Below are positions 1-9,660 of a stretch of 64,000 bases of DNA, piece after piece; positions within the stretch are counted from its first letter, which is position 1; each line of letters begins with the position of its first letter. The position numbers and the translations under genes were made by a program. The stretch is from Paenibacillus agri (lineage in GTDB: Bacteria; Bacillota; Bacilli; Paenibacillales; Paenibacillaceae). The DNA lies in NCBI RefSeq assembly GCF_013359945.1, contig NZ_JABWCS010000204.1:90804-154803 (forward strand), read 5' to 3'. Below the pieces are notes generated by a model. That model searched no databases and was not told where the DNA came from. It saw nothing but the letters and a program-made list of their open reading frames with translations.

Positions 1-548
1 GGATTTCCGTAGCCTTGTTTGAGCAAAATATAAGCCAGCAGAATCGCTGTGAAAACTCTGGCAATCTGCTCCACAATCTGTGAAATGCCGCCAGCCATCA
101 TATTATTGCGTCCCTGCAGATAACCACGCATCATCGCGATTGCCGGGAACAAGAGGAGTGCAGGCGCAATGGCCTGAATAGCCCTTGTACTCTGTGGAAC
201 CTTGGCATGGTTCGCGAACCACGGCGCGGCAAAGTACAGCGCCACGCTCATAATAACCCCCATCACCGCAGCAAAAATAAGCGCCGCCCGATAGACCTGC
301 CGCGCCTCATCCGGTCGGTTCAGTGCGTACCGTTCCGACACCATTTTACTAAGTGTACTTGGGATACCGGCTGTTGCGAGCGTTAGCAGCATTAAATACA
401 CATTGTTGGCTTGTACAAATGCGGCATTCCCGATATCGTCAAACAGATGCTCCAGCGGAACCCGCTGAAAAATACCAAGCACGCGCGCCACGAGTGCCGC
501 TGCAGCCAATATTAGCGTGCCTTTGACAAAAGACTCTTTCTTAGACAA
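1..548 (-). CDS. MurJ/SpoVB-type lipid flippase, N-terminal part
   Basis: Partial gene cut by the window edge; about 182 N-terminal residues are visible. The product begins SKKESFVKGT and continues with hydrophobic helices and a conserved AGIPSTLSKM stretch typical of the MOP-superfamily polysaccharide/lipid II exporters (SpoVB, YtgP/MurJ of Bacillus). Such proteins flip undecaprenyl-linked precursors across the membrane for wall or cortex synthesis. The start is taken as the TTG at 546-548, preceded by a GAAGAAGGCG purine stretch; no better ATG lies upstream. It is the first of several minus-strand envelope genes. The C-terminal half is outside the window, so MurJ cannot be told from SpoVB. 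Confidence 0.8.
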   Translation of the reverse strand, partial: MSKKESFVKGTLILAAAALVARVLGIFQRVPLEHLFDDIGNAAFVQANNVYLMLLTLATAGIPSTLSKMVSERYALNRPDEARQVYRAALIFAAVMGVIMSVALYFAAPWFANHAKVPQSTRAIQAIAPALLLFPAIAMMRGYLQGRNNMMAGGISQIVEQIARVFTAILLAYILLKQGYGN

Positions 549-574
549 ACTGCTTCGCCTTCTTCACTGTTAAA

Positions 575-1075
575 TTAATGCAGGCCGATCCAGATGAAAA
601 AGAGGATGACCATCGCTAATTGCAGCACAATCTTGACTACCGTACTGCTGAACAAACCTATTAATGCTCCTACACTAACTTTAGTGGCTTTCCCAGCCGA
701 GGAGCCGACGATCAGTTCGCCGATAAACGCTCCCAGAAACGGGCCAATAATCAAACCGAACGCCGGAATGACGAACGGCCCGATTATCAAACCGATGGTG
801 CTGCCGATGACGGAAGCACGCGAGCCGCCGAATTTTTTGACACCCCAAGCTCCGACTACATAATCAGCGATAAAAAGCACCACCACGATCAGTGTCTGGG
901 TAATCCAGAACCAGGCGCCAAAGGACTGGAAGGAAAAGAACCATCCGTATACGAAAAAGGCAAGATAAATCGCAAGTGCACCCGGAAGAATCGGAACTAC
1001 TGCACCGGCCAGCCCGACAGCAAATAAAGCGATAATCAGAATCCAACCCAGGATTGTCAATTCCTTCTCCTCCAA
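575..1075 (-). CDS. DUF456 family membrane protein
   Basis: 166 residues, almost entirely hydrophobic, with about four or five membrane segments. Glycine-rich helices repeat a GxxIGPFxGAFxGE pattern (IIGPFVIPAFGLIIGPFLG, residues about 97-115) that is characteristic of DUF456 proteins. The molecular function of the family is not known. It lies 26 bp upstream of the flippase and 11 bp downstream of the HAD phosphatase on the same strand, so the three are probably co-transcribed. Family assignment is by pattern recognition; the membrane topology follows from the sequence. Confidence 0.75.
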   Translation of the reverse strand: MEEKELTILGWILIIALFAVGLAGAVVPILPGALAIYLAFFVYGWFFSFQSFGAWFWITQTLIVVVLFIADYVVGAWGVKKFGGSRASVIGSTIGLIIGPFVIPAFGLIIGPFLGAFIGELIVGSSAGKATKVSVGALIGLFSSTVVKIVLQLAMVILFFIWIGLH

Positions 1076-1086
1076 TGTCGTTCACT

Positions 1087-1824
1087 TTACAATATAAATC
1101 GTTGAATGACCTCAGCAATACCATCTTCGTTATTGTTAGCTACAATAGCGTCCGCTTCCTGAAGAACGGTCTCCTGGGCATTGCCCATCGCGACACCAAG
1201 ACCAGCCTGCTGAATTACTGCAAGATCGTTCAGACTGTCTCCGGCGGCCACGACTTGGGACATATCGATGCCGAGCAGCTGGCAGACTTCCTTAATTCCG
1301 GTTGCTTTGTTAATGCCTAGCGGGTTAATCTCCAGGTTATGCGGTGAGGAATTCGTGATTTCCAGCCCGCCCAAGTCTTGCAGCTCCAGCAGCAGCTTGT
1401 GCCGGATGTCATCATCCTCAGTGCTGTACCCGAACTTCAACCATTCCCGGCCCTCTGTATTTCCATCCCAGTTCTCCCGGTTGTGTACTTGCTCCAGAGA
1501 GTAAGCCCAGAACCAAATCCCATAACGCTCTGCCATGTCATACAACTGACTCACAAGTTTAGGATCCATTAAGGAACGGCGATACAGCTCATGCGGCGCA
1601 CGCCACACTTCGCTGCCGTTCACCGTTACCATCGGCGTCTCCAGACCAAGCTGCTTGGCATAAGGCCAAGCACCGTTAAAGGAACGACCTGTGGATAGGC
1701 AGACATGAACGCCTGCCTCCACCGCTTTTTGAATCCATTCCACTGTCTTTGGGGTAATGATTTGTTCATCATTCAGCAGGGTTCCATCCATATCCAAGGC
1801 AAGCAGGCGGTATTTGGCATTCAT
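1087..1824 (-). CDS. Cof-type HAD-IIB phosphatase
   Basis: 245 residues. HAD motif I is DMDGT at residues 11-15, with Asp11 the nucleophile and Asp13 the acid/base. Motif IV is GDSLNDLAVIQ near residue 200, which binds Mg2+. A large cap domain lies between, as in type IIB sugar- or cofactor-phosphate phosphatases (Cof, YkrA, YwpJ). The substrate cannot be read from sequence. The ATG at 1824 was chosen because GGAGGGG stands directly upstream; the frame stays open 10 codons further without a ribosome site. Probably a cytoplasmic metabolite phosphatase co-transcribed with the DUF456 gene. Confidence 0.85.
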   Translation of the reverse strand: MNAKYRLLALDMDGTLLNDEQIITPKTVEWIQKAVEAGVHVCLSTGRSFNGAWPYAKQLGLETPMVTVNGSEVWRAPHELYRRSLMDPKLVSQLYDMAERYGIWFWAYSLEQVHNRENWDGNTEGREWLKFGYSTEDDDIRHKLLLELQDLGGLEITNSSPHNLEINPLGINKATGIKEVCQLLGIDMSQVVAAGDSLNDLAVIQQAGLGVAMGNAQETVLQEADAIVANNNEDGIAEVIQRFIL

Positions 1825-1866
1825 TGCCACCCCTCCATTCTTTGTTGTGCCCATTTGCGGGCGATT

Positions 1867-3993
1867 TTATGGTTGCTGTATATTTGTTGTTGCATCTGTA
1901 GATTCGGCATTGTCTTGCCCATTCGCTGGAGACTGCAAACTCTTCTTAGGTACACCATTCAGTCCGTATTCCCAATCGTAGGCATCAAAGATTTTCCGGG
2001 CTACCGGGGCAGCACTGCTGCCACCCAATCCGCCCTCTGGAATAATTACAGCAACAGCCAGCTTTGGATGTTCACGCGGGGCAAAGGCAATAAACACCCC
2101 GTTATCGATTGTATTTTTAACACCTTTACTATAGGCATCCTGCTGCGAAGTACCTGTCTTACGGGCAAAATCATACGGGAATTTATCAAAGCTGCTGACT
2201 TTACTGCTCATTCCCTTGATAACTTCTCTCCAATAAGCCGGATCGAAATCCACCTTATCCAGTTCTTCACGGCCGAAAGTCTTCACTACCTTGCCGGAGG
2301 AATCGGTGATTTTGCTGACCAATTGAGGTTTAACCCGCACACCTTGATTCGCGATCGTCGATGCATACTGTGCCAGCTGCAGAGTGGTATAGCTACCTTG
2401 CTGACCAAATGATGCATAGACTAACGCGGATTGGGCACTCCCTGCTTCAGCCTCTTTAAAATAGTTTAATTTCCCATTATATTCGTTGGGCAGGTCAACA
2501 CCCGTAGATACACCAAGTCCGAATTCCTTCATATATCTATCCCAGACTTCTACCCCCTTAGATCCGTATTGCTCATAAAGCTTCTTACCTACCTTATCGA
2601 TCATAAAGACGTTGGAGGAGTTCGCAATGGCATCAGCCGGAGATCTAAAGAATCCATAGGCATGGCTCCCGGCATTCCTAACCGTGGTTTCATGACCAGC
2701 TTTACCAAATTTAGTGCTCCCTGTATCTGAATAAGTGGTATGTGTAGTAATGAAACCTTCCTTGAGACCAATAAGCACTGTCAGTGGCTTAATCGTGGAT
2801 CCCAAGAAGACGGTCGAGTCAAAATTATTTCCTGATCTGCCTGAAGAAAACGGAGTAATGGTACCGTTCTGATAATTGCCCATAATCTTTTCCCACACAG
2901 CGGGGACTATTTTGTCTTGTGTCCACACATTGGTATCGTAATCTGGCATGCTTGCCATAGCCACAACATTACCAGTATCCACTTCAATCGCCACGGCGTA
3001 GCCGGTAACCGCAGACGGATGCAGTTTCCCTTGAACTGGATTCTTGTGCAGCCAGTTGAGCTGGTCGGTAATGGCCTGTTCAGTTTTCATCTGGATATCC
3101 TTGTTGATCGTCGTCCAAATGTCATTTCCCTTCACAGGCGGAACTACCTCCTCAATTCTCTCAGCCATATTCTGCGGGTTGACTGATATCTCCTGATAAC
3201 CGTTCTGACCGCGAAGTTCCCGCTGGTATTGCAGCTCCAGCCCATCAAAACCAACAAATTCATCGTCCTTGTAGGTCAGACCGGCAGTGGGATTGTTCTT
3301 CATCTGATTCAAAATATTCTGATAAATCGGCAAACTGTTGGAGGACTTAAAAGGCTTGATATATCCAATGGTCTGCACGGCGACTGTGTCCTTGTCATAA
3401 TGGCGGTTGCTCTCCTCAACCACGGTAAGTCCAGGGTACTCATCCTTGTGTTCCATGAAGTAAGCTACTTCTTCCTCAGTGAGACCTGACTTAATCCGTC
3501 GGGCCATGTACCCTGAATACTTCTTGAAGTACAAGTCCATGGAATCCAGCACATCTTCCTTCGTCATAGCTTTGACATCTTTGGCACCGAACTTTGCAAA
3601 GTCCGCGACAAGGCGGTTAGCCAGATCATCGGACTTGGCCTGAGCTGCAGGTGAAAGTGTCGTCTTCCCAGTCTCTTTGTCGGTTACCTTTGCCGTAAAT
3701 TCTTTGGTCAGTGTAATGTATAGCGATTGCACCGGTGTAGAATAGGCCAGCTTCTCGCCCCCTGCGGCATAAATCACACCGCGCATGGCTGCAAGCGGCA
3801 CACTCTTCGTTGCCCGGTTAGTCTCCACCTCGGTCAAGGTCGGGCCTTCTACAAACTGCAGAACCGCAAGACGAATAATAATGACACAAAAAATAATAAA
3901 CGTGCTGAAGAAAAACACGTTGATCCGTAGGCCAAGGGAACTTTTGCTAGTAGTCTCGTCCTGTGACGAGGCCTGCTTACGGAAAAAGCTCAC
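1867..3993 (-). CDS. Class B penicillin-binding protein 2 (paralogue 1)
   Basis: 708-residue transpeptidase that cross-links peptidoglycan, most similar in layout to Bacillus PbpA/PbpH, which support rod-shaped lateral growth. A short cytoplasmic tail is followed by a membrane anchor (about residues 24-47) and the PBP dimerisation domain (about 60-290). The transpeptidase domain has SxxK at 399-402 (STIK, nucleophile Ser399), SSN at 459-461 and KTG at 612-614. The GTG start has GGAGAGG upstream. The tail is Gln/Ala/Thr-rich. It sits 30 bp downstream of a very similar paralogue, indicating tandem duplication. All catalytic motifs are intact in both copies. Confidence 0.93.
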   Translation of the reverse strand: MSFFRKQASSQDETTSKSSLGLRINVFFFSTFIIFCVIIIRLAVLQFVEGPTLTEVETNRATKSVPLAAMRGVIYAAGGEKLAYSTPVQSLYITLTKEFTAKVTDKETGKTTLSPAAQAKSDDLANRLVADFAKFGAKDVKAMTKEDVLDSMDLYFKKYSGYMARRIKSGLTEEEVAYFMEHKDEYPGLTVVEESNRHYDKDTVAVQTIGYIKPFKSSNSLPIYQNILNQMKNNPTAGLTYKDDEFVGFDGLELQYQRELRGQNGYQEISVNPQNMAERIEEVVPPVKGNDIWTTINKDIQMKTEQAITDQLNWLHKNPVQGKLHPSAVTGYAVAIEVDTGNVVAMASMPDYDTNVWTQDKIVPAVWEKIMGNYQNGTITPFSSGRSGNNFDSTVFLGSTIKPLTVLIGLKEGFITTHTTYSDTGSTKFGKAGHETTVRNAGSHAYGFFRSPADAIANSSNVFMIDKVGKKLYEQYGSKGVEVWDRYMKEFGLGVSTGVDLPNEYNGKLNYFKEAEAGSAQSALVYASFGQQGSYTTLQLAQYASTIANQGVRVKPQLVSKITDSSGKVVKTFGREELDKVDFDPAYWREVIKGMSSKVSSFDKFPYDFARKTGTSQQDAYSKGVKNTIDNGVFIAFAPREHPKLAVAVIIPEGGLGGSSAAPVARKIFDAYDWEYGLNGVPKKSLQSPANGQDNAESTDATTNIQQP

Positions 3994-4023
3994 AGTTTTT
4001 CCTCTCCTTCTTCTCTAAGATGA

Positions 4024-6114
4024 TTATTCTGCCGCGTCGGCCTCAGGAGTCGTGGTGACAACTGGTTGAAGATTCTTCTTCGGTACACCATTCAGCCCGT
4101 ACTCCCAATCATAGGCGTCAAATATTTTGCGGGCCACCGGCGCAGCACTATTGGAACCAAATCCACCTTCAGGGATGACCACCGCTACGGCAAGCTTGGG
4201 CTTGTCACGTGGTGCAAAGGCGATAAAGACACCATTATCGCGCAGCTCCTTTTTGGCTAGTTGCTGGGATGTTCCCGTCTTACGGGCAAAATCATAGGGG
4301 AAGCCATCGAAGGCACTGACTTTACTGTTCATGCCCTTCTTAATCTCCTGCCAAAACGACTTATCAAATTTCGTCACCTCATTCAGCACTTCGCGACTGA
4401 ATTCGGTAACTGTTTTGCCCTCTGCATCCGTTATTTTGCTGACCAACTGCGGTTTGATCCGCTGCCCTTCATTGGCTAACGTAGTGGCATATTGAGCCAA
4501 TTGCAGTGTCGTATAACTCCCCTGTTGGCCAAAAGACGCGTACACCAATGCGGCTTGAAAGCTACCCGCTGCTTCGATGTTGGTGTAGTTAATATTGCCA
4601 CGATGTTCGCCAGGCAGACCGCTTTCTGTTAATACACCAAGTCCGAACTCCTTCATATACCTATCCCAGACATCAATGCCTTTGCTTTTATATTTCTCAT
4701 ACAGCTTCTTGCCAACCATATCGATCATGAACACGTTGGACGATTTCTCAATCGCGGTTGCGGGTCCCATCTTTCCATATACGTGACCTGATGAATTCCT
4801 CACTGTGGTCTCATGACCTTCTTTACCGAACGAAGTGCTGCCTGTGTCGATGTACCTGGTCGAAGGAGAGATAAAACCTTCTTTAAGGCCAATCAGCACC
4901 GTCAGCGGTTTGACGGTCGAACCCATCAATAGCACCGACTGAAGTCCATGTCCGGATAACCCCGATGAAATCGGGTTAATCGTGCCATTCTGGTAATTGT
5001 ACATCATCTTCTCCCAGGCAGCCGTAGACAGCGTACCTGTTGTCCACACATTCGTATCATAGTCGGGCATACTCGCCATGGCGACGATATTGCCAGTGTC
5101 TACTTCCATAGCTACAGCATAGCCGGTCAATGCGGCGGGATGGACCTGTCCCTGTACAGGGTTGGTATGAAGCCAATTGATCTGCTCCATGATAGCCTGC
5201 TCAGTCTTAAGCTGAATGTTTTTGTTAATCGTTGTCCAGATGTTGTTCCCTTTAACCGGTGGAACAACCTGTTCCACCTTCTCTGCCATATTCTGTGGAT
5301 TGACCGATATCTGCAGATAACCATTTTTCCCGCGCAGTTCTTTCTGATATTGCAGCTCCAGACCGTCGAAGCCAACGATCTCATCATCTTTGTAGACGAG
5401 GCCCGGGTCTGTGCCCCTCTTCATAGCCTGAGCAATATCTTGATAAAAAGCCCGGTCATGCGAATAACTAAACGGCTTAATATAGCCAACAGTCTGCACG
5501 GCTACTGTATCCTTGTCGTAGTGACGTACAGTTTCTTCAACAATCTCTAGTCCTGGGTAGTCATCCTTGTGTTCCATAAAATAGGCGACTTCCTTATTCG
5601 TCAGCCCCGTCTTTACCCGGCGGGGAACATAACCAAGTGATTTACGAAAATTCAAATCGAGCGCTTTAAGAACATCCTCTTGTGTCTGCTCTTTGACGGC
5701 GGGATCACCATACTTCTTGAAATCCGCCACGAGACGAGCAACCAAATCATTCGACTTCGCCTTGGCCTCTGGCGTCAAAACCGATTTGCCCGAGGCTTTA
5801 TCGGTGACCCTGGCCGTATACTCCTTAGTTAACGTAATGTACAAAGAATACACCGACGTAGAATAAGCAAGACTCTCGCCCCCTGCTGCAAAGATGTTCC
5901 CGCGCAAAGCAGCAAGCGGCACATTCTTGTAATTACGATCTGACTCTACTTCGGTCAATGTGGGGCCTTCGACAAATTGCAAAGTGGCAAGTCGAACGAT
6001 GATTACGCAGAAAATAATAAACGTGCCAAAAAAGAACAGATTGATCCGCAGACCCGTGAATCCTCTATTCGGCGTATCATCCGAACCGGGTCTCTGTCTA
6101 CGAAACTGACTCAC
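4024..6114 (-). CDS. Class B penicillin-binding protein 2 (paralogue 2)
   Basis: 696 residues, collinear with the downstream paralogue: membrane anchor (about 23-45), dimerisation domain, and transpeptidase domain with STVK, SSN and KTGTSQ motifs. By eye well over half the residues are identical to the neighbour, with the same order of motifs and the same ending DAYDWEYGLNGVPKK. The GTG at 6112-6114 is preferred because AGGAGAG stands just upstream; the frame continues 17 codons further without a ribosome site. It probably shares a transcript with paralogue 1. As with PbpA/PbpH, the pair could be redundant or used in different growth phases; sequence alone does not decide. Confidence 0.93.
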   Translation of the reverse strand: MSQFRRQRPGSDDTPNRGFTGLRINLFFFGTFIIFCVIIVRLATLQFVEGPTLTEVESDRNYKNVPLAALRGNIFAAGGESLAYSTSVYSLYITLTKEYTARVTDKASGKSVLTPEAKAKSNDLVARLVADFKKYGDPAVKEQTQEDVLKALDLNFRKSLGYVPRRVKTGLTNKEVAYFMEHKDDYPGLEIVEETVRHYDKDTVAVQTVGYIKPFSYSHDRAFYQDIAQAMKRGTDPGLVYKDDEIVGFDGLELQYQKELRGKNGYLQISVNPQNMAEKVEQVVPPVKGNNIWTTINKNIQLKTEQAIMEQINWLHTNPVQGQVHPAALTGYAVAMEVDTGNIVAMASMPDYDTNVWTTGTLSTAAWEKMMYNYQNGTINPISSGLSGHGLQSVLLMGSTVKPLTVLIGLKEGFISPSTRYIDTGSTSFGKEGHETTVRNSSGHVYGKMGPATAIEKSSNVFMIDMVGKKLYEKYKSKGIDVWDRYMKEFGLGVLTESGLPGEHRGNINYTNIEAAGSFQAALVYASFGQQGSYTTLQLAQYATTLANEGQRIKPQLVSKITDAEGKTVTEFSREVLNEVTKFDKSFWQEIKKGMNSKVSAFDGFPYDFARKTGTSQQLAKKELRDNGVFIAFAPRDKPKLAVAVVIPEGGFGSNSAAPVARKIFDAYDWEYGLNGVPKKNLQPVVTTTPEADAAE

Positions 6115-6241
6115 AGCCCTCTCTCCTAACAATAGATAAAATATGGCACATAGAATGTAAGCCAATCCTATTAATTCTTATGATGAGTAGTCTAGTTAGT
6201 CCAGTTTATTGTAACACATCTGTTTACGCTGCGCCTTTACG

Positions 6242-7381
6242 TCACAGCACGCTCTCCCTGATATGCGTGTCGTAGAAATCCTTAGTGTTGAACCAGTTCC
6301 CGCTACTCGCCCAAGTAGGGTCGAGGGGGATCCAGGCTTGCTTGTCACTCACGTATACCTCATTCCAGGCGTGCGGACCGTATCCGCCCCGTCCATCATA
6401 TCCCTGACCAGTCACAACTCGCACCTGAAGGCCCTGTGAACGGGCCATTACGGCATAAAGGCGTGCATAGTCAATGCATACACCAAGTCGTGTATTGAAC
6501 GTGTCTTGTGGGGTCTGCTCATGCCAGACCCGATTCTTCTCGTAATTCTCAGCCTTGGCATAATCATAAGCAACCCGGGAACCGACCCAGTCATACAGCA
6601 GCCGTGCTTTTTCCTCTTCCCCTGCTGTCTTTCCGACAATATCAGCAGCCGCCTCAGTGATATCGCCGGAAATATCGTGATCGATAATTTCGTATTTACG
6701 ACGAAGAATATCATTCATCTCTGCCGCGACTGCCTGAGTCAGAATCGGTAGCTTTTTATGAACCGTATCACCAGCGAAAGGCTCAATGACTGCGGCTGCA
6801 CTCTGGCTATAGACCGGAGAAGATTCCACATAACGACTGAAGCTGCTGTCCGGACTCAGCGCAACGCCGATGAAAAGTACGGCTACCAATATAAGCCCCC
6901 GTGCCATCCCGATCAATAATCCAACGCCTGCTCCGCCCAAACGGCTTAGCGCGGTCACCTTCTTGTCCCCTCTACGACGACCGCTGCTCTGAAACGGAAG
7001 CAGAAGAATAACAACTCCGAGTAGCATACGTATCAAGCTGTAACAGAGCAACAATACTAATAGAAACCGTACAACCGGAGATCCCGCCAAAACGGAAATA
7101 GCTGTATAGTACAACTGCTGCCACCTTGTCAGCTCGTTGTCCATGTACTTCACCCCGGAAGCCCATGCTTCGACAAGCGGAGAGAAATAAGCCGCCGCCG
7201 GTATAGCAAGAAGAAGCGCGACAAGCGTCGATATCCCTGCACCCAAAAGACCAAACAACCTGCCTGTCGAACGTGAAAATCCTCTACCCCACCCCTGCAA
7301 GAGGGAGAAGGCAACAATAAGCAGTAGGATGATGGAGATCACATTGGCATCAGCCACGCTTTTTATCCATCCGTTGAGCAT
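6242..7381 (-). CDS. Membrane-anchored transglutaminase-like protein
   Basis: 379 residues in two parts. The N-terminal half has about four membrane helices, including a glycine-rich CvpA-like section (LGGAGVGLLIGMARGLILV, about 147-165). The C-terminal half is a transglutaminase-like core with the triad Cys302 (GVCIDY), His337 (PHAWNE) and Asp354 (IPLDPTW). The core should lie outside the membrane, where such domains act as thiol peptidases or amide cross-linkers, possibly on cell-wall peptides. It lies between a small membrane protein and two PBP2 genes on one strand, consistent with an envelope role. The substrate is unknown. Confidence 0.8.
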   Translation of the reverse strand: MLNGWIKSVADANVISIILLLIVAFSLLQGWGRGFSRSTGRLFGLLGAGISTLVALLLAIPAAAYFSPLVEAWASGVKYMDNELTRWQQLYYTAISVLAGSPVVRFLLVLLLCYSLIRMLLGVVILLLPFQSSGRRRGDKKVTALSRLGGAGVGLLIGMARGLILVAVLFIGVALSPDSSFSRYVESSPVYSQSAAAVIEPFAGDTVHKKLPILTQAVAAEMNDILRRKYEIIDHDISGDITEAAADIVGKTAGEEEKARLLYDWVGSRVAYDYAKAENYEKNRVWHEQTPQDTFNTRLGVCIDYARLYAVMARSQGLQVRVVTGQGYDGRGGYGPHAWNEVYVSDKQAWIPLDPTWASSGNWFNTKDFYDTHIRESVL

Positions 7382-7435
7382 GTCCGCTCCCCCTTTCTTT
7401 AGCTATGGAGTGTCTTGATAAATACCCTTCTATCT

Positions 7436-7885
7436 TTACTTTCCAGCTGTATTCTGTTTACGTGCGGCATCAATAAAAGTTTTGGTTGTATCATTAATAC
7501 TCCATTTTCCCAGTCCAACACCACGGAAGGTAACTTCCACCTTGTCCTCCCCGGCTTTCCCTTTGACTTCAAGATTCGGAGTAGTGATTGTAAATGTGCC
7601 ATCCCCACCGGAGGTATATTTGGCGTCCTTAGCCTCCTTAAGCATAACGTCCTGCGCTTCGCTTTTTAAGGTGCTTAATGTGCTGTCGGCCACTTTGTTC
7701 ACAGCGTTCCCGATCTGATCCATTGTAACCCCGCTGTAGATAAACAAACCGGCGATGATAACAATGACAATTGCCCACTTCAGAACCGTCTTGACCAGAT
7801 TGACCACAGCGAACAGCAGCACAAGCGCAATAACGATGACTAGCCAATTCTCTCTAATAAACTGTGACCACACCTCTGTATTCAT
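7436..7885 (-). CDS. Small membrane-anchored protein of unknown function
   Basis: 149 residues. Two closely spaced hydrophobic helices (about 15-30 and 35-55) are followed by a soluble tail with a beta-rich section (TFTITTPNLEVKGK). I do not recognise a family. The ATG at 7885 is chosen because GGGGTG lies upstream and it removes an unlikely 22-residue extension. It ends 55 bp before the transglutaminase-like gene on the same strand, so the two are probably co-expressed and may work together at the membrane; that link is inference from position only. Confidence 0.7.
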   Translation of the reverse strand: MNTEVWSQFIRENWLVIVIALVLLFAVVNLVKTVLKWAIVIVIIAGLFIYSGVTMDQIGNAVNKVADSTLSTLKSEAQDVMLKEAKDAKYTSGGDGTFTITTPNLEVKGKAGEDKVEVTFRGVGLGKWSINDTTKTFIDAARKQNTAGK

Positions 7886-8142
7886 CAACTTCACAACACC
7901 CCATTCAACTTTAATATTGATTATTATACATGATGTAATCTCAGAATTCATGGTTACCCAGCTGTACCACGGCGTGGCGGCGCCGCAGCGTCACATTGAC
8001 GGTTGATATTATAAAAAAGCGGTATAAGCCCTGCCTGGACCACGTAAAGTACAAGTAGCTGCTTTTTTCGTTCTGCAGATGAACTATTTGAATACGCCTG
8101 CCCTGCAATCCCTATGTTGCGACAGGCCCGGAGGTGTTTCAT

Positions 8143-9345
8143 GTGAAAACTGCGCTGTGGCTCTACTTGTTTCTTTTTCTGGCCTTCTTCGATTTGCACG
8201 CCCAATATCCCGTGCTGACGCCGTTTGCCATATCACTTGGCGCCGGCCCCGCCTTTATCGGCTGGATGATGGGCATGTATTCGCTGACTCACCTCCCCGG
8301 CAATCTGCTGGCTGGAGTGCTTGTGGATCGAAACGGAAGCCGCCGGTATATCGTCTTCAGCCTGGTGACGGCCGGTGTGCTCCTGCTTCTGCAGGCGCAT
8401 GCGCAGTTCCCCTGGCATCTGCTGCTGCTGCGTGCAGCAAGCGGCTTCGCGCTGGCCTTCCTGTCCCCGGCCTGTATGACACTATTGGCCTCGCTCTCTT
8501 CGGATTCGGCCACTCAAGGCAAGTACATGTCCGGTCACGGCATCGTGCATACACTCGCCTCTGTGATCTCTCCTGCCGCCGGTGCGTTTATCGTCGCCAA
8601 AGCCGGATTCTCCGGCACATTCAGCAGTCTGGGCTGGTTGTTGATTCTGACAGGCTTCATGGCCTTCTTCAGCGTCCCCAAGCATGTGCAGACCCGTGCA
8701 GCTAATCCTTTGGTTCATACGGAAGGTGATCTGGAAGCTGCCCAACTGACAGGAGCGAGTCTATCTTCAGACAGCACCAATTCCGCCAAGCCCTCCAGAC
8801 GCTATTATCTGCTGCCATTTTTCGTCTCTTGTTCCCAGGGAGTACTGTTCTTTGAGCTTCCTCTCTCACAAAATGGGGGTCGGGACATTCTCTCCACAGG
8901 CCTGCTGCTCTCGCTTCTGAGTTTGGGGGCTCTCGTGACACTCAGTATGTTCTTCCTACATCGGCTGACACCTTCCGGTAGAATAGCCGCTGCGCTGCTC
9001 GGCATGGCGATCTGCTTCTTTGGGCTTGCTGCTTTCGGCAATATCCCGCCTGGCCTCCTCCTGTTCCTAATGGGCGCTGCCAAGGGTGTGCTGTTTCCCG
9101 CAATGGCTTCACTGTTCATTAGCCTTGGTGGCCCAGGGCGGCTAGGCAGAACGTTCTCCATGCAATCTATCGCCATGTCCCTCGGCGCATTCGCAGGTCC
9201 TGTCGCTGCCGGTCAGCTGCGGGGTATTGTCTCACCTTACTTTATTGCCTTCCTGCTGCTGATGACTGCACTGCTTTTGCTTCCGCCAAAGAGCACAAAG
9301 CTTGAGCCTAGCTACAAAGCAGGCCTGAACGGACGCGTAGCCTAA
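8143..9345 (+). CDS. MFS transporter
   Basis: 400 residues with about 12 hydrophobic segments in two halves joined by a polar loop (about residues 185-215). The loop after helix 2 carries GVLVDRNGSRR, the MFS motif A, supporting a proton-linked carrier. The substrate is unknown. The GTG at 8143 follows GGAGGTG with 6 bases between, a better start than the in-frame GTG inside that ribosome site. The gene is GC-rich and stands alone between minus-strand genes and a plus-strand Toprim gene. Confidence 0.85.
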   Translation: MKTALWLYLFLFLAFFDLHAQYPVLTPFAISLGAGPAFIGWMMGMYSLTHLPGNLLAGVLVDRNGSRRYIVFSLVTAGVLLLLQAHAQFPWHLLLLRAASGFALAFLSPACMTLLASLSSDSATQGKYMSGHGIVHTLASVISPAAGAFIVAKAGFSGTFSSLGWLLILTGFMAFFSVPKHVQTRAANPLVHTEGDLEAAQLTGASLSSDSTNSAKPSRRYYLLPFFVSCSQGVLFFELPLSQNGGRDILSTGLLLSLLSLGALVTLSMFFLHRLTPSGRIAAALLGMAICFFGLAAFGNIPPGLLLFLMGAAKGVLFPAMASLFISLGGPGRLGRTFSMQSIAMSLGAFAGPVAAGQLRGIVSPYFIAFLLLMTALLLLPPKSTKLEPSYKAGLNGRVA

Positions 9346-9660
9346 AGCCTAACTGGCTGGTTCTCAATACGTTTTTTTGGGGTAGCACCGGTTTTCTGGA
9401 CATCCACTTTCATTATTCTGGTGTTGGACATTCTTTTGGTAATCATTCTCCGCACTGGAGTATTCTAAAATATTCCATAGAAAGCGTTTTTGTCGTATCC
9501 TCAATCACCCGGGCATAATCACCCGGGTGATTGTTTGCTTTTGCGACATTTCCCGGGGAATGATTACATATCCGCGTTAGTGCCTGTTAAAAATGACGAA
9601 GCTTAGGTAAAATATATGCGTGTGTGTCATGATTATCGCTCCGGAGGTGACGAACTGAAT
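9346..9660. other. Intergenic region with a CCCGGG palindrome
   Basis: No gene is seen. At 9517-9532 stands a perfect 16-bp palindrome (AATCACCC/GGGTGATT), preceded at 9503-9513 by a direct copy of its left half. It is followed by a T-rich tract (GTTTGCTTTTG), so it could be the terminator of the MFS gene or a dimeric operator for the Toprim gene. The rest carries no structure I can name. Confidence 0.4.

Noticed and set aside
8079..8705. 208-codon plus-strand frame overlapping the MFS gene in another frame
   Set aside because: GC-rich shadow; its translation has low-complexity Arg/Ala composition and no ribosome site.
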